Assembly (NCBI GenBank): GCA_008921705.1
Contig: VFFE01007789.1
Span: 943,727 to 1,007,726, forward strand
Direction: 5' to 3'
DNA: 64,000 nucleotides
Source: Burhinus oedicnemus
Lineage: Eukaryota > Chordata > Aves > Charadriiformes > Burhinidae
Of the stretch, positions 1-12,420 are shown piece by piece. Under the pieces are notes generated by a model. It was not told the origin of the DNA, made no database searches, and saw nothing but the letters and a program-made list of their open reading frames with translations. Within the stretch, counting starts at the first letter, position 1. The number at the start of each line of letters is the position of its first letter. The translations under genes were made by a program, and so were the position numbers.

Positions 1-3000
1 CTTACATTAATAGAAAACAGACAGTTAAAAAGTTACACCACAGCGTCAGGTAAAGAAAAAGGATACAAAACAAGAAAAGCTAGAAAGATCACAAATGCAC
101 AAAATTATGGGGTGTGCAGCTCCACGATATCTAGCTATGAATCATCTTCCATTTAAATAAATCCTTTGCTGCCTTGTTCTGTTAGAATACCTTTACCTAA
201 GAATATTATTTGATAAAAGAAATGTTCCTATAGTCTTAAAATACATGGGGTTTTTTTCGGCATGAAAGTTACCAGGAATTTGTGTCTCATCTTGGAAACA
301 GAAGATAGTACAAAACATAAAAGGATGCTGATTTTCCAAAGCTCCAACAAATAAAATAATATGAAAACTTCAGGATGCTTAGAAGACATGAGTGCATGTG
401 AAAGTTGATGGCAAGAGATAGTACATTGCTTTTGTGCCTGTTAGGAGATCATCAGTACAAATAAAGTTATTTATATTTACTTGCACATCAGCTAATTAAA
501 AATAACACATTTCCTTCTGTAATAGAGCTACAAGCTGAATGTATTTTTAAACTGCATTGGTAATGTTAACTATAAATGATCATAAGAGAAATGTTTCATA
601 GCACAGCTGTATTTTATGCAAATATTTACTATTATAGATTGCAATTAAAAAAGCACATTCTTAAAGGTTACAGTACTAAAACTATACAAGTGGTTTATTT
701 CAATTTTAAATGGAAAACTGTTTTTGAGTAAGAATATGTCTGAATTGGTCATAGGCAAGAGAATGAAATTTCCTATTCCAAGCTACAATCCATTAAAGCC
801 ACACTGGGATTGTATAGGTATAACTCATATTAACATCTGGCTATGTAGTTAGTACATGCTCCTTTCTAAGCAACAAGCAGTAGAGGACATTGACCTAAAT
901 TTGGTGTCAAGTATTTAAGTAAATTTATTTCAGCTTTCATCACAGGTCAAAGAGAAAGATATCTTATGTTCATAATAGCATAGTTTTTCACTGAAACACA
1001 ATGAAAGACCTTGCAAGGACATTTTATGCTTCAAGCTTTCAAACATGCTAACATGCAGACAGATTTTTTAATTTTTTTTTTTTTTACATAAAGAGGAGTT
1101 TTTTAAGTTTGTTGATTGGTTGGTTTTGCTTTTCTAACCTTCCTCAGAAGCACCGGAGAGCGACTGGCTGATGCAGGGGTCAAGACACTTGGAGATCTGC
1201 ACTGACTCAGAAAGCAACACTAAGAATCCCCTCAGGAGCTCAGGTTGTGCATCATATTCACTTGCGTGGGGTCATATATTGATCTTTGCCATCTGGGACT
1301 GGAAATACATTTCTTGTGCTACCAGACAAGTCATCTGCAAAATATTCAACTTTGCCTGCAGCATGGTGAGTAGTTCACCTGCTTAGACCACCTTGAGAGA
1401 TCTCACTTAATTAGCGAGGGCATTATGGCACAGATGAAGAGTGACCTTTTTTTTCTACCTGTAGCCTATGTGCTGATGTTCTAGGAGGGAAATATCTGAC
1501 CTAAACAAATATTTAGGCTTGACGCTAATAACCAAGTGAAATGCAACGGCCTGCCATACACAACAGACCAGACTAAGCGATCCCATGAAATAATACTTCA
1601 GTTCATTCAGGTTACTGTCTGTACAAAGATTTCCTGTGTAGTAGAGTTAGGCTTAGTATGAGTCACTCCATGAGTGAAGGGAGAAACTAACGTTAAACTA
1701 ACCATGAACCATGAAGACATCCCCCAGCATCGCTTTATCCTATCTGAGTTGCAGATTCATGATAAGCAAATCCCATATTTAGAGAACGCTGTATTTGAAG
1801 TCTCTGTACATTTGGCACATCAAGATATTCCCTTACTATCTTGTTAAACATTGAGTACTAACTCCATATCTGTCTGCTTAAAAGCAACATTTAAATTTAT
1901 ATATAATTTGTCTACTTCCAATTAGTATGTAATATCTTTAATAAAAATTATAGTGTTTTTGTAATAAAAGGCATTTCTATTATAAGTGGTAGAAAAATAG
2001 TAACTTTTAGAACATGAGCATTTAGATGCTGCTCTTAAGGTTACAACAGAATCCCTAAGCAGAGGGAACGTTATATACATATGTATATATACTTCAATAT
2101 ATACTTCAACTGAGGCAAAAATCACATTAGCCTTACTACGTAGGTCATAGTCTTCCTATCTTGTGATGAACCATTTAGAAAAGCCTTCTTATATTTTTAG
2201 TTTGGTCTGTTCTTCTATCTAAAAACCCCTGGGGATGAAGTGCCATGAAAACCGAGAACAGTTGCTGATACTGTCTCATTCCAGGTCTGTTGCACACAGT
2301 TCACACGCATTCAGGGCTCAGATTAACCTAGTCCATTTTAAACAGCAGATAATTAAAAAAAATTAAGCATCATAAATTACATTTAATCCAAAAGGCTCTT
2401 AAAATGCTTTATAGACTCTACACACAGATCACTCCATCAGTCACTGAAAGCAAGTACCTCTGGGATGAAATGCAACAACTGTTCCACAGGGCACGGCAGA
2501 GGAGAGGAAGTGAGGAATACCAGCACATCGAATTGCAATTGCAGGGGGAATTTAGGTAGGAAGAATGTAATTACCCCGTTTGGAGCCTGGCCAGACCACG
2601 GGGGTTAACATCTTATAAAAAGCCCTATGAGAATTTTAACAACCCCTAGTGCTCAGGACCTTTAATTTATATTAGCCCTCAGGAGCAAGGCTAACAGCTC
2701 TGCTCAACTGGTTTCATATGCCGCTACAGGAAGCAGGGAAAAATCAACTTCTAGTTGTTCCCTGTGGTTTCCACCCAACTACTAAGCAGATTAATACTCC
2801 TTAGTCTGCAATATCTGATGAAAATGCAGCAGAAGGCAACGTGATTAAAAGCTGCAATGAATCAGAGCAATTCCTACTGATCCTTCAAAAGCCGTACAGG
2901 AAGAAAATGCTTCCTACTCCACTAAGTCCTAAGTCCTCATAAAGAAGGCATTCAAGATCATCTCAGCAGGTATAATAATAAATAAATACCATACAGATAC

Positions 3001-6000
3001 AGAGATAAGAAGACAGCATCAGAAATAGCTACTCTCTCTCCAAGAGCAAGCTCTGAGAAAGAGCAGGAACCTAAAGCATGTATACAGACCAGTTTCTTTC
3101 ATATGTGAAGTAAGCAATTGTCACCAATTACACTTATTAATGTATCTTATCTTAGTAGATGTGTGTGTGTGCATTTTAGTTCTTTTTGCTTAAGTAAGAC
3201 GGAAAGTTAAAGGCAACAATGAAAGTAAGAAAGATGAGCAGGTAGGAAGAAATATAAGCATGCAGCTCATCTTACTTTTTTTCCAGTCACCTTTCAGCAA
3301 CGAAAAAAACCTGTAGACTTACTTCCAAGTTTCCTTCCTCCAAAATCAAATATCAAGTAAGGCTATAATGGAGCATAGCTTTTCACTCCCATTGAACCAA
3401 AAGCATTTGGAGCAAATTCTGCCAAATACTCTTTGAAATTGTTTACATTATGTATCCATACCCCACAGAAGTATCTTATTTCTTCAACTAGGTTACACAC
3501 AATTTAGAGCCATTTAACTTCCTTACCACAGTCTAATGTAATGCACGGCAGATATTTTTATTTCATTGTTTTTAAACTTCTGAATGTCCACAGGGGTGCG
3601 TTTTATTTGCCTTTTGCTCATTTATTTCGTTCACATCAGTCATGCATAATAATAAAAGTATCATGATATTCTATATAATTTTCTCTTAAAGACCGTTATT
3701 TGTTCCACCTTATAACCAATATTACTCATTAGGATGCAAGAAACTGTGAAAGAAGAAACAATGAAAGGTTTCTCCCAATCAAGCAAAGCGAAGCATTTTG
3801 GGTTGTAAATATTCCCTGGCCACAGTGGAGGTGCTGTATATCATATGGACAATGCTACTGCTGCAGGAGCTTTGTGATTTATGCTAATAAGAAAAGCCAC
3901 CTTGACGAGCAGAAAACAAAGGACAGAATAGTTCAGTGCTGATGCAGATTTTGAACATTAGGTTTGAGTTTCACAGGAAATACCGAAGACCAGTGGTTAC
4001 AGGAATCTCGCCACGCTGGTACATATCTGGGAGTCTTCACTGGAGAGACGTCAGTCAGAGGCACAAATCAGTTACGAGTGATTTGTACCATGCAGTTCTA
4101 TCCCAGGTCTTACCAGCTCTCCTGCCTAAGGTCCCTGCTTCTTAAAGAGGATTCACAGGCCAGTACTTTAACTACAAAAACACCCTTGAAAAAGCACATC
4201 ATTCAGTCTTTTATGTAAGGCCATCATGCAGGAGTGCTCCCTATCATTGCAGCTATAAGGGAGAACTTGTCTTGCTACAAGTTTATGTTTAAGCAGGTCT
4301 CAGCACTGGATTGGTGTGATCCTCTCTTCCTCCTCAAATATTTCTGGTACATTTTTCAAGAGCTAAGGAAGTGTTTAGGAGCCTATTTCTTCACTGACTT
4401 TCATGATCAAATGAGCTTTTCCGTGTCCCTAAGAACCAGATTTTGAAAAGCATTTAGGCACGTACAAAGTTTTCACATATGCTCATGCCTCATTGACTTC
4501 AGAACATTTAGGAAAATCCCAGCACTGGTTTAGAATCTGTGTGTCCTTACCACGTTCAAAGATGACCAAAACCAACAGTGTAAGGTCTTTGAAAGGCCAT
4601 AAAAGGCAGAAATTCATATTTCACGAACTTAAAACTTGTTACAGAAGACACAGATCTGCTGTGCTTGAAGGTCTGAGTTCGCTCCATGCAAACTGATTCA
4701 AATAGGTAGGTTACTTTTAGAGATAACGTGTGTTTTTTACCATATAAAGAAATCAGTCTCTAAGTTACAAACTCATTTCTTGCCCATATCTACTATGTGG
4801 AGATCATGTCAGCTTGTTGGCAAACAAGAACCAAAGGCAGTGACTTGAGAATTGGATTTATTCCTTTATAGCAATCACGCTGTGCAAATTGTCATGTCCA
4901 TAAATGAATCTCATGCTTTCACTTTTTACTTGACTAAACAGGGTGTCACAGGCCACATGGCAAATTTTGCCCTCATGATTACTAGAAGTGCTCTCCCCCT
5001 CCAACACCTGTAAGGAGGAGACCTGTGCTCATACGTATTGCTTTCAAGCTATTCATGCCTCACCCTAGGTACACAAAACGCTACACAAGTAAAGAAAATG
5101 CTATACAGGTGAAGACAAAATACAAAACCCCCTATGCAGACAACTCCACGTTGGATTTAGGAGGACATCCAATGTAGAATACAGCTAGTAAGTGTTCCTA
5201 TGACCATGAAATGGGTGACTAAAATAAAACCGATTAGAAAATTTAGCCAAACTCACTCCGGCTGCAAAGGCTTAAACTGCTGAAATATCTATGCTATTGA
5301 AACATAAGTAAAATCTTTTTCAAACAAACAAACAAACAAACAAGAGCATTTGTGTGATTTGCAGGGTCAGCACTGTTAATTTATAGCAAGACCATGGCAC
5401 ACTGAAGACCTTTTTTTGTATTTCTCTAAATACATACTATCATACAGATGCTGCGCAGTGTGTCTGTACGCACAATAAGTGAACAACATGGACAACTTCA
5501 TCTAGTTGTTTGCTATGACATATTAGAAAAATAACAAAGAACAGCAGTTTTTAGGTTTAATACAAGGTGGGGAAAAACAAGGACCGTATTTTGCCCCATT
5601 GGTTAAAGTGAACAAAAGTGGCCATGTATCTTAACACCTGGGAAAAGTCAGGGCATGCACAGCTGGCTGCGAGCTGGTCACACATTCCTGAGGTTACAAT
5701 TACGACCAGTGTTCTCAAACCAGGCTCACTGACAAGCAGTTGCAGATGGCCAAAACGCTTATGTATGGAAATAGCTTTACTCAGCAAAATCTTAGAAAAA
5801 TAACGTATCAATAGGAACACTTGTATATGTGGCTATAGCACTTTCTCAGTGATGTTTTCTTCAGTTAGCCCACAGGTCATGTCATATAAACTGAAAACAG
5901 GAAATCTTTTGCATTGCACATCATATATATCATTTGGTACCAGTATATCATTTTCCCCAACAAGTAGACTTCCAGTGTAGTTAAAGTGGGGAAACACTAT

Positions 6001-9000
6001 CAGCGTGGTAGGTTCTGTTCCCAGATTTGCCAACAACCAGCTACATGGCCAGTCCTCTTTTCAATACGCCAGTTTAATGAGGGCACAAATGGGCATAAGT
6101 GACTCTCATTTGTGTATACAACTTCATGTTTCTGACACTCGGATGAATAGCAACAAACACTGTAAAGTATCATTTTATAATCTCTGCAAGTTACACAAGA
6201 AAATGTACTGATGTTTTCTCTCTTCAGTAATGACATTTTTAAAAAATACACTTACATGAAAACTTCTCTGATGTTTACTGAAACAATGAAAATTCAAACA
6301 TGGTAAAAACTGAAAAACATCCTGTTTAGATATGATAATATAAAATGAGGTTTTTAGTTATTTGCAAAACAATCCTTGCAAGATACTTCTTTAGTAAGGT
6401 GATGGGGTGATCACATGATTTTTTGTGATGCTGAAAGCATGGACACTTAATATTAGGAGAAAGGAAAAGCGCTTTAATGTGTTAAAATACAGGAGGAAAA
6501 AGATATTTAAGTACAACGTACAATATTCTTTCAATTCAACATTTTCCAACTTCTGTTTGGCAAAATCTGTACCAGAAATGATATAGCAAAAATTATCAGA
6601 CTTCACACCAACATCACCAGAGGCAGCAGCAGGGGCAGAAATATCAACCGAAATTTAAATTAGGGCACTGATGTCTACTTGCACCACTAAATGAACCTTA
6701 TTTTTATAGGCAAAGAACTACTATTTTTTCCAAAACTGAGTATGCAAAAATTGCATCAAGGTGTGATTACAAACATTTTGATTTCAAAATTTTCTCAATA
6801 GAAAGCACAGTAGGAGTACAAATATACAAAAGTATTGGCTCATGCCTGCTATCCCCTGAGCAAGAGCCCTGTTACTGTGATTAGTACAGACCAACAGATG
6901 AACATCTTTATGCACATGATCAGCAAGACCAAAAGGTCACTATGGTTTTAATTTACTATTTGCTGTAAAACTCGTATCTTTAAATGGACTTCACATAAGT
7001 TTTTCGGATATTATGTGTACCTGAAGTCAACAAATCACAAGTTAGATTACAAATCACTCAATATAAACTCCTGTTAATATTTTGACCCAAACCAGCCCAA
7101 AGTAGAGAAGACCTCTCCAGAACTTCTGGCCTTCTATTTTATTGGGCCTAACACTGCACTCCTTGAGACAGAGAAATCTTCCTCTATGAAGATTAGGGAA
7201 TTTTACCATGGTAACATGTGCAAGGTCAGACCTAATGTACAACAATAATCATAAAACTCTCCTAAAACTATTAAAGTTTGCACACAACGCTTCAACTCAT
7301 TATTGAAAAGATTTGTAAATAAAACAACAAATGTGATTCCCAATTTTGTAGGTTAGTATTACTGAATATGCCAAAGCCTCTTGAAAGAGAATTAGTTGCA
7401 AGGTAAATTTGAACTTGCTTATTCCCTTCTGTATATTCAGCTTTTCAAAGATTATTTTATTCAGCTTGTAACTACCAGCACAAATGCTGATTCTAAATAT
7501 ATCTGCTGAACTCTAAATGACTTCTGTTTATAGAAATAGGACACAACAAGCTATTAAATCTTCCTTACAAACTGTGCTATGCCAAAATACTTGCTCCAGA
7601 TTTTTGAGCTACAGACTGACAACCAGAAGAAAACTGGCAAGACAGTTATTATAGCAATATATTTTATTATTTAAGTCTTTCCTTAGCTGGACTTGATTTT
7701 AGTCTTATTAATTCTGCATCCACACAGGTTAAAAAAAAATAAATAAAAATCTAGTGGTGCTTGAAACTTTCATTACTTTACACGATTTAAGAATTCAATG
7801 TGCTTTCTTGCTATATAGCATCTAAATAAATTCAGAAGAAACATGACACAGTAATAATAAAAACCTGCATAACTTTCAGCGACTCAAAGTAGTACAGAGT
7901 CAGAAATTACAGTCCTGATGACTCCACAAAGAGCTCATAATTAGGCAAGAATTAACTGCACCAACCCATTAACCATTAGGTTCATGCTCGTTATAGTAAA
8001 AACGCAGCAGTGGGAGCTGAGTTTCAGAGTCTGGGGGTTTTTTCCCCCCTGTAATCTCTGCATCCAGCCCAAGGCTGATTGAGCTGTTTCTTCAGTTTCC
8101 ATAATCTACAAGTGGTTGGTACACTATAAAGCGCTTTCAGATTCTACAGTAAAGCTCACTATCAGTGTAAAATACTACAATTCTAAAAGGCCAGTAACCA
8201 TTTTATTGCTGCTATAGTTGATGCATAATCACATTTACTTATTTGCAAACACAGAAAACGTAGAAAAAACTTTCAAATCCACACTTTCTAATGGAGTTGG
8301 CAGCATTTTCAGTTGCTCAAAGGTCGTCGTAAATAAAGCGTAAAAGTTATGGCTCTCCTAAATGGCAATGGGATCTTGGGCAAGCAGTTCTGAAAAAGAG
8401 GATTTTGAAGCTGAGTGTGAAGCTTAAAGTGCAACAGTTAAGGAACTGTTCCGTAATGGAGGCAGCTACCCTGTGGGAGAAGTGTATGAATTCCTCTGAT
8501 GAGTGAACATTTTTCTAGAACTACATGTATATAGTTTCACACATCTTAGTAATTATTAACAGGTTCTCATTCTAAATTATACACACCTAAGCTGTCAGAG
8601 AACATCAGGAATGTTAACTGACTCAATAATAGTCAAACTCTGCCTGCTTTCAGTGAAGAAGAACAGAAATCCAACAGCATGTTGCTTTGAAACAATCTGT
8701 GCATTACAAGTCAGTTTTGGCCAAGTTTGACAAGAATCATACTTAGATCTGCTTCTCACAGCCAAAACCATTTGCCTTTCAACAACTACTTTACATGAAA
8801 TAAACTCAGATTATCTCCAAAAGAATTTTCCTTTCCATTCTCTTGAAGTGAGATGACAGCACTCTTTGAGAGGGTTCCTCCCTCCCCTTTTTTTTAATTG
8901 AGAAAGTAAATTCTCTTACCTTTCTTTGGGAACACTCTCTCATTTATCTAACATAAACAGTACTAAGCTAACAAGAACAAGGAAAGACATTACCTCTTTG

Positions 9001-12000
9001 TTATTTTGTATCAACTGAGATAATTTTACCTGACTAAGCATCTTTAAACCTCTCCAAAAACAGGCTGTTCTGACATTAGAAATAAGGTAGAACCTTAGTT
9101 CCACCAATGGAATTTTATTACTGCAATGACCTGACAAGTGAACGCTTATATATAAATGCTTCATACAAAGTTCCTCTGTCAAAACGCTTGCTCCTTGTGA
9201 ATATTTTGATTTAAACAGGCATTTTAAGTGCTGAAGCAAAAAATATCAGTGATCTAAAATATCTAAAAAATGTAATGATTCAATTAATGCTGAGTTACTC
9301 CATGCATGAATGAACAATTTGACCTGGGCTTGAATACAGTATTTTAATAACGCAGCTGCCATATTCATTGGTCTCTACATTTCCTGAAAACTAATCTGCC
9401 AAACAAGTTACACAGTATTAATCTTCTGCGCTTCCGTTCTTGGAGAACTGCGTTAGTAATGCTCCACAATCGCATGTTATTTCATTGAAAAGCCACATTT
9501 TTTAGAACATTTACAGATACTATAATTCTAAAAAATTAAGACATATATTTTCCAGTTGAAGAACTACTCCTATCACCTTTGAGCATCTGAGTGGCAGGTA
9601 ATGGTTTCTAGGAAACTTCGGGTCACTTTAGGCACTAATTTTTAAATATTTTGAAATACTTGTTGTTTTTTTTTACTAGGTACACACGGTATTGCATCTA
9701 CAGTTTTGAGGTATTTTTTTCCAAAAGGCTGTCAGAACCATAGCTGTTCTGTATTTCAAAACCTTAGTAGCACAATACATTTGTCACAAGACATGCAGAA
9801 AATAAATGAACTAAGATTAAAGTTATTTTCACATAAACCAAAAAATTCCATGCACTAAAGAAATCTCTCCTGTAGCACTTGATTGGTACTATCCCAATAT
9901 GCAATGCCAGACCTAACAGCATGCTCTGGCAAAGCTTCACCTATAATACCAACCAACTTCATATGGAGTTCCTACAAAACATGCGTTAGCCTGGGCCCTG
10001 AAGAACAATTTTTTTCTCCCCTTATAAAGATAGCTTGTTTCATTTCAGGGTGAAACTACAAATACAGAAATAACCTTCGAGCAAAACCAAAGTCAGCGTT
10101 GCTTTAGCTGAGTAATTCAGCCCGACAAAATCATCAGTTAAATCATCAATAAAATTACTGATGTGCAAAAAGACTTACAATGGGTCGACGAAAGACTGCA
10201 ATACTTTGGATAAACATTTACAACTTCAGATACAAAAGTGATTAAAAAAAAATAAGTAAGAATTCTGTAACTGCAGATGACAGCAGCATTACAGTTAATA
10301 TTTAATCATGATATTGTGAGAATGTTCAGTAGTGGAAGACAGGATTAACATATTGCTTTAAAACATTCCATTACTTTCTGCATCTGTTTACTGATAATAA
10401 AAGAAACAGCTGTTCTAAATGTAACATTAACAGGTGTAAACCGTTCATTTGAGATTTTAAAACAATAATTCTCCTCCATTTCCTCCATAGCTATTTTGAA
10501 ATGACATTACCAACACCCCTTCTATTAGCTTACACAATTAACTCGTAATTGTTTAACCTCTCCGCATGTCCGCAAAACGTATACATGTGGAGTTAGCTTC
10601 CTTCTCATTTTGTGCAAAAGGCTCTGTTCTTCTGCACTGCACATCCTGAACTAATGCACCAGATGTGTCCCATAAAATGGTTGGTCACACTATTCAGCAG
10701 CTTTCCTTTAGCAACTGTTCTATATCAAATTTACTGCAAAAAAGCATCATAATTATGAAGTAACACTGTATCAAATTCACAGACTTAATATCTCACTATG
10801 TTTAGTTAAACTATGAATGATAATTGAGCTTGAAATTGTATATTTACTTTAAATAAGTCCTCCAAATCATCTGCAACAATGTGTGCTTAATTCGAAGCCA
10901 TTAACAAAAGATTTAACATTTCCACATTTATACTGTCCATAATTTCAGATATGATACTCCATACTTACAGAAAGAGACACACAGGGAGAGGAAAAAAATA
11001 AAAGCTACTTCTGGTAGCTTTCCATTTGCAAAGTTCAATGGACATACCTTAAGTTTCTTATAATTTTTAACCCAGGCCTTTAAATGCTGGGTACAAAAGA
11101 AACAAAACATTCAAAATTCTTCAATATTGCTGCTGCAACTAAAAAATTAATTCAGTATTATAGGTTTAATAAAACAACCCCAAAAAACCCTATCAAACCA
11201 AAACAGACTTGCTTTACGCAACATAAACCAAGTTCTGAAGACCAAATATTATGACCCTTTCAAAAACTTAAAAGCTGGTCTTTGATGCTTACTTTCATGA
11301 AAGTAACACCAATATCTAAGAAAAAAAACTGGAAGGAAACCACTTGCATAAATTGAGACGGAGGAATGGGTGCTTATATAACTTGAGTGTTGCTTAGGAG
11401 TTTTGATTCTATTTCTAGATATTTTAATTATTCTCTATTAGACTATGGAAATACAGAAGAGCTCATTTTAACAAATCACAAAATACATCATACAGATTTT
11501 ACTGTGTCCAATGACTTGCTAAGTGCTTCTGAAACAAGTTAAGTGTTCCTCTGTTTTTGCTATTATTGTCTGAACTGGTACTACTCATGCTAAAGGAAGA
11601 AAAAAATCCACAGAAATACTCCAAGTCTCTTCACACACACACTTCCTAACTGAGACGAAACTGAAACGTCATTATTAAAACGCCTAATACATTCAGAAAA
11701 GAAACATGTGAAAGACGCTACCTCCATTTCATGCTTATACCCATATCTATATGCAAGGAAAAATAGTTCTTTTTTCAATGAGATTTTCCTATATTTAAAA
11801 AGAAAATGGGTATTCAACGGTTTCCTGTTTAGAGAATAACTCAGATTTTGGGTGAGGTGGACACTTGAGCTGCAAACACACCACCAGAACTGAACCTGCC
11901 CAAACCAACTGTACAAATGAGCCTCTGAAAAATTAAAAGCTATGTACAACCAAAAGGTTTTTTAATTTTTATTATGAGGTCATGCTTTAGCATGGGAAGC

Positions 12001-12095
12001 TCCAGATTATCACACAGGGAACACCGCTACCTGCACTAGGCATATTAGGCAAATATACACACCATGAGAACTATCATAAGCGATAACGCTTTGGC
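1..12095. other. Intergenic sequence downstream of PMS1, no gene seen
   Basis: AT-rich sequence of bird-like composition. Open frames are short and do not resemble known proteins. Minor features include a (CAAA)n run near 5,321-5,343, an 18-bp palindrome at 2,072-2,089, and short A/T runs such as 1,072-1,085. From known synteny the next gene leftwards may be MSTN, but none of its coding sequence is recognisable here. Confidence 0.6.
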
Positions 12096-12157
12096 CTATT
12101 GGTGACTGAAAGTGAGGAAGGAATGATGCTTGTTCACAGTCAGCCTCAGACCTGCTG

Positions 12158-12420
12158 TCCTGGTTTGAGGTAAAGCAGGACCCATCATTTTAAGTGGACA
12201 AAATTGTACAAAAATAAAATGCCAGCAGAGGGCAGTGCAAATACTAGAAGTCCCCTGAAATGCCCCGACCTGGCCACTCGTGGTGGAAACTGCTGCGTGG
12301 GACCACACTGTGGGGTACAGCGATGCGGCAGCCTGCCCGCTTGCTGCTGGGACATGCCCTCGACGGGTCCTGCCCCGCTGCTATTTCCTCTAAGGTAAGA
12401 GGTCAAGCACAACAATAACC
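12158..12420 (+). mobile_element. Possible LTR-like relic, GC-rich (low confidence)
   Basis: The segment opens with CTGTCCTGGTTTGAGG, which resembles the start of several avian endogenous-retrovirus LTRs as I remember them. It has an AATAAA at 12,213-12,218 and a GC-rich body unlike its flanks. I see no paired LTR, target duplication or coding remnant. It could equally be an unrelated regulatory element. Confidence 0.25.
12222..12235 (+). promoter_or_regulatory. Candidate CTCF binding site
   Basis: CCAGCAGAGGGCAG matches all 14 positions of the usual vertebrate CTCF core, CCASYAGRKGGCRS. It lies about 3.5 kb beyond the PMS1 3' end, where a domain boundary between PMS1 and the next gene would be plausible. 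Occupancy cannot be told from sequence. Confidence 0.5.

Noticed and set aside
2072..2089. 18-bp perfect palindrome TATATACATATGTATATA
   Set aside because: Made of alternating TA/CATG steps in AT-rich DNA, so expected by chance more often than a mixed-sequence palindrome.
5557..5820. Overlapping open frames on both strands around 5.6-5.8 kb
   Set aside because: Short frames on opposite strands without known motifs; consistent with chance.
11590..11949. 119-codon minus-strand open frame in the intergenic region
   Set aside because: No similarity to known proteins; AT-rich chance frame.
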